From the NCBI GenBank assembly GCA_028819215.1, contig JAPPMG010000096.1:1-64000 (forward strand): a stretch of DNA of 64,000 bases. Reading direction: 5' to 3'. Made by a program: the position numbers and the translations under genes. Position 1 is the first letter of the stretch, and every line of letters starts with the position of its first letter. The notes beneath the pieces were generated by a model. That model was given only the letters and a program-made list of their open reading frames with translations. It was not told the origin of the DNA and searched no databases. This DNA comes from Bryobacterales bacterium. GTDB lineage: Bacteria; Acidobacteriota; Terriglobia; Bryobacterales; UBA6623. Below, one piece after another: positions 61,668-64,000 of this stretch.

Positions 61668-62501
61668 TCACCTCCACGGCAGGTGAGTGACAGCCGGGCT
61701 GCCAGATCCCTGCAGCCGCAGTTCGACGCCGGCTCGGCCGAGCACTGCAGCGATCCATCCGGTCGGCTTGTGCTCCTCGAAAGAGAATCCCACCGCGGGC
61801 AGGCGGACATGGTGCACTCCTCCGACTTGGCCCACGCAATACTCGTGGTCATGCGCTGTGACAACCGCTTGGACGCACTGCCGGCGCCGGGCGAGCCCAA
61901 CCAAGTCGGAGAAGTCGCTGCAGCCCTCGCTGCTGGATTCGCCCGGGTGATGGAGGAAGACGATCGTGAGCGAGGGCGGCTCCGCCTCCAGCTCGCCCTC
62001 GAGCCATGCGAGCTGCGCGCGGCCGATCTCGCCACCCACAGTTTGAGAATCGATGCTCGAATCTAGGGCGATCAGTCGAAACGGCGGCTGCTCCACGACC
62101 GCGGCCAGCCACTGAGGAGGCCGGTCGCTGCGGTTCGCAAGACGGGCCAGCAGGTTGCCACGGTCGTCATGGTTGCCCACTGCCAGCACCACCGCCGCCT
62201 GCTTGGCCAGCGGATGCATGATGTCAAAGAAGCGCTCGTAGTCGTCGCTGTGGCCAAGCGACCAGGCCAGATCGCCGTTAACCAGCACTCCGGAGGGTTG
62301 GAACTGCCGCATTTCCCCAACGGCTCGCTCCAGCTGGCGAGCTGGCTGGAAGCCGCGTTGGCTGACACCGGCGTCGCCGCAGATGTGAGTGTCGGAGGCC
62401 CAGGCCCAGCGCGTGGTCCCGCCGGTCTTCAGGGTGCAGCGGTAGACCACCCCGGAGCCATGCTCCGCAGAGAGCGATGGCCTGCCCGAAAGCAAGATCA
62501 C
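61668..62501 (-). CDS. Calcineurin-like metallophosphoesterase (CpdA/Icc-like)
   Basis: A 277-residue phosphoesterase. The metal motifs are S-D-T-H, N-G-D-L-A, G-N-H-D-D, and the later F-L-H-H-P-G and T-A-H-D-H-E-Y. This order fits cyclic-nucleotide or purple-acid-type phosphodiesterases. The first 30 residues are not conserved and may include a start that is too early. Function is not known. Confidence 0.85.
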   Translation of the reverse strand: MILLSGRPSLSAEHGSGVVYRCTLKTGGTTRWAWASDTHICGDAGVSQRGFQPARQLERAVGEMRQFQPSGVLVNGDLAWSLGHSDDYERFFDIMHPLAKQAAVVLAVGNHDDRGNLLARLANRSDRPPQWLAAVVEQPPFRLIALDSSIDSQTVGGEIGRAQLAWLEGELEAEPPSLTIVFLHHPGESSSEGCSDFSDLVGLARRRQCVQAVVTAHDHEYCVGQVGGVHHVRLPAVGFSFEEHKPTGWIAAVLGRAGVELRLQGSGSPAVTHLPWR

Positions 62502-62519
62502 GAATTGTCTGCCAGACAG

Positions 62520-62924
62520 CTAGCGTCCGAGGATGTCAAACGTCGTAGTCCCGGCCACTCGCACCTTCGCGTACACCTCGACCCATTCCGTGTGGGCGGG
62601 GTGCTTGGCATATACCTCCAGCGCGGCCTCGTCGGCCATCTCCATGCAGACGCCGGACTGGCGCACCATGGGCTCGTCTTGGTTCCGCCCGAACTGTCGC
62701 AGCGGTCGCCGCAGCTTGCCCACCCAAACTCTCTCGAGTCCTTCGATCTTGTCGGGCAATTCATTGGTCGCCTTCATGAAGGCGGCCCAGTCGGCGTCGG
62801 TGGCGGTCTCGATCTCGGTGAAAGCGAAGCAGTGCATTAGCTTCTTCTCGCCTGCGGCGGCATCGGCGGGCAGGAAAGCCAGCATGACCAAGAGCGTGGA
62901 GCAAAGCAGGGTGATACGTCTCAT
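62520..62924 (-). CDS. Exported Dabb (stress-responsive A/B barrel) protein
   Basis: A 134-residue protein with a signal peptide (L-L-C-S-T-L-L-V-M-L-A-F-L-P-A-D-A). The fold is a Dabb-type alpha/beta barrel: H-C-F-A-F-T-E, L-P-D-K-I-E-G-L, E-A-A-L-E-V-Y-A-K-H-P-A-H-T-E-W-V. Exported Dabb proteins of this type are common in Acidobacteria and Planctomycetes. Function is unknown. It lies 18 bases upstream of the phosphoesterase gene. Confidence 0.8.
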   Translation of the reverse strand: MRRITLLCSTLLVMLAFLPADAAAGEKKLMHCFAFTEIETATDADWAAFMKATNELPDKIEGLERVWVGKLRRPLRQFGRNQDEPMVRQSGVCMEMADEAALEVYAKHPAHTEWVEVYAKVRVAGTTTFDILGR

Positions 62925-62986
62925 GATTTGCATCATAGCCCACTGCCCGGTCCCAAGCCCGGGCCGCTCCCGCTAAACTAGCTTGC

Positions 62987-64000
62987 GTGTTCCGATTGCT
63001 CCTCGCGGTCCTGTTGGCCGCGCATCTCTACGCCGCGCAGCGGCCGAATATCGTCTTTGTCTACACCGATGACCAAGCCGGCTGGGCGTTGGGCTTGGCT
63101 GGCCACCCCCACGCGTCCACGCCCAACATGGACAAGCTGTTCCGGCGGGGGGCCTACCTGCCGAACTCTTTCACGGTCACGCCGGTTTGCTCGCCCTCGA
63201 GGGCGAGCCTGATCTCGAGCCGCTACGGAAGCGAGGTCGGCCTCACGGACTGGCTCAATCCCAGGCGCGAGCCGTACATGGGCTTGGGCGCCGACATTCT
63301 CACCTGGCCGCGGCTGCTCAAGGATGCCGGATACCGGACCGGGCTCGTGGGCAAGTGGCATCTGGGCTTGCTGGACGAGCAGCACCCGACGCAGAGGGGC
63401 TACGAGTACTTCATGGGATTTCGCGGAGGCGGGACCACGCCCGTCGACCCCGTCCTCGAGAAGGATGGCAAGCAGCGTCAGTTCAACGGCCTGACCGCTG
63501 ACATTCTGACATCGGACGCCTTGGAGTACATCGAGCGAGTCCGCGACGAGACCTTCCTGCTCTCCCTGCACTACCGCGCCCCGCATGCGCGCTGGCTTCC
63601 AGTAGCGCCCGAGGATTGGGCGCCGTTCGACGGCCTCAACCCGATCATCCCCAATCCTGGCTTCCCGTACTTGGATCTGGAGCGCGTGCGCCGCATGACG
63701 CGCGAGTACCTCGCCAGCACCAAGAGCGTCGACCGCAACATTGGCCGACTGCTGGCCAAGCTTGATGAGCTCGGCCTCGCCGAAAGCACCGTGATCGTAT
63801 ACACCAGCGATCACGGCTACAACATGGGGGAGAGCGGCGTCTGGCACAAGGGAAACGGACACTACGTGCTGACCCGCAATCCTCCGGCCACGGCGAACAT
63901 ACCTGACGGCCAGCGCCCGAACATGTGGGATCGCTCGATACGCGTGCCGACCGCGGTCGTGTGGCCCGGCCAAGTCGGGGCCGGAACGGTGATCGAGGGC
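62987..64000 (+). CDS. Exported sulfatase, 3' part cut off
   Basis: The first 338 codons of a type I sulfatase. A short signal peptide (L-L-L-A-V-L-L-A-A-H-L-Y-A-A) precedes R-P-N-I-V-F-V-Y-T-D-D-Q. The formylglycine site is C68-S-P-S-R72. H-V-G/K-W-H-type K-W-H-L-G and T-S-D-H-G-Y follow as metal/sulfate residues. It starts at a GTG. The rest lies beyond the right edge. It should remove sulfate from sulfated polysaccharides or esters; the substrate is unknown. Confidence 0.92.
   Translation, partial: MFRLLLAVLLAAHLYAAQRPNIVFVYTDDQAGWALGLAGHPHASTPNMDKLFRRGAYLPNSFTVTPVCSPSRASLISSRYGSEVGLTDWLNPRREPYMGLGADILTWPRLLKDAGYRTGLVGKWHLGLLDEQHPTQRGYEYFMGFRGGGTTPVDPVLEKDGKQRQFNGLTADILTSDALEYIERVRDETFLLSLHYRAPHARWLPVAPEDWAPFDGLNPIIPNPGFPYLDLERVRRMTREYLASTKSVDRNIGRLLAKLDELGLAESTVIVYTSDHGYNMGESGVWHKGNGHYVLTRNPPATANIPDGQRPNMWDRSIRVPTAVVWPGQVGAGTVIEG

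Overview
The window is a GC-rich bacterial chromosome segment, most likely from an acidobacterium (Acidobacteriota, plausibly the Bryobacterales/Solibacter side). The best lineage marker is an exported protein of the 'VWFA-related Acidobacterial domain' type (49934-51100). Supporting signs are two DUF1080 proteins, a DUF1549/DUF1553 protein, a sulfatase and small exported carboxypeptidase-regulatory-like proteins, a mix common in Acidobacteria and Planctomycetes. The assignment comes from gene content read by eye, not from a phylogeny.

Layout. (1) 1-15122: the str/S10/spc/alpha ribosomal supercluster in canonical order, from the end of tuf through rpsJ...rplQ, with secY, map, infA and rpoA embedded. 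adk is absent between secY and map. Several proteins carry lineage-specific extras: an insertion in L5 and tails on S3, L18 and L17. (2) 15119-17970: continuing in the same direction, an exported parvulin-type prolyl isomerase and the M, L and Q parts of an ECF nickel/cobalt transporter, with no ATPase gene next to them. (3) 17956-25865: a DUF1080 protein; a coupled operon of DUF2007 protein, PafA-like phosphatase and PL22-like oligogalacturonate lyase; then tatD, metG and larC on the minus strand. (4) 25866-28881: an accessory stretch with a possible decayed IS630-type transposase, a HigBA toxin-antitoxin pair with a perfect palindromic operator, and a metallophosphoesterase behind an AT-rich promoter. 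(5) 28882-34495: a LysR regulator divergent from a short leuA, then two exported proteins, one with three tandem repeats of about 121 residues, closed by a strong hairpin. (6) 34520-41476: gluQ; a DnaC-like protein whose ATPase motifs have all eroded, sitting downstream of a biotin carboxylase/biotin carrier pair; a DUF1549/DUF1553 protein; an AI-2E-type membrane protein. (7) 41587-55842: MFS transporter, lipoprotein cyclophilin, an ArsS radical-SAM/peroxidase-like pair, DUF1080, a YbhN-like membrane protein with a GT2 glycosyltransferase, rhodanese, UPF0173 hydrolase, orphan receiver, VWFA protein, two small exported proteins, L31 type B, an ArnT-like glycosyltransferase and rsmB. (8) 55965-60395: an RsbW-like kinase, a STAS protein, MlaE, MlaF, MlaD and an APH-like kinase, tightly packed. 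(9) 60399-64000: TPR protein, metallophosphoesterase, Dabb-type protein and a sulfatase that runs off the edge.

Most of the window is core metabolism and translation. The most unusual items are the motif-less DnaC-like protein in the carboxylase operon, the partner-switch-like genes fused to an Mla lipid transport operon, the nickel theme (transporter without ATPase plus LarC), and the HigBA island. I see no tRNA, rRNA or CRISPR array. Family calls are by motif recognition; no database search was run.
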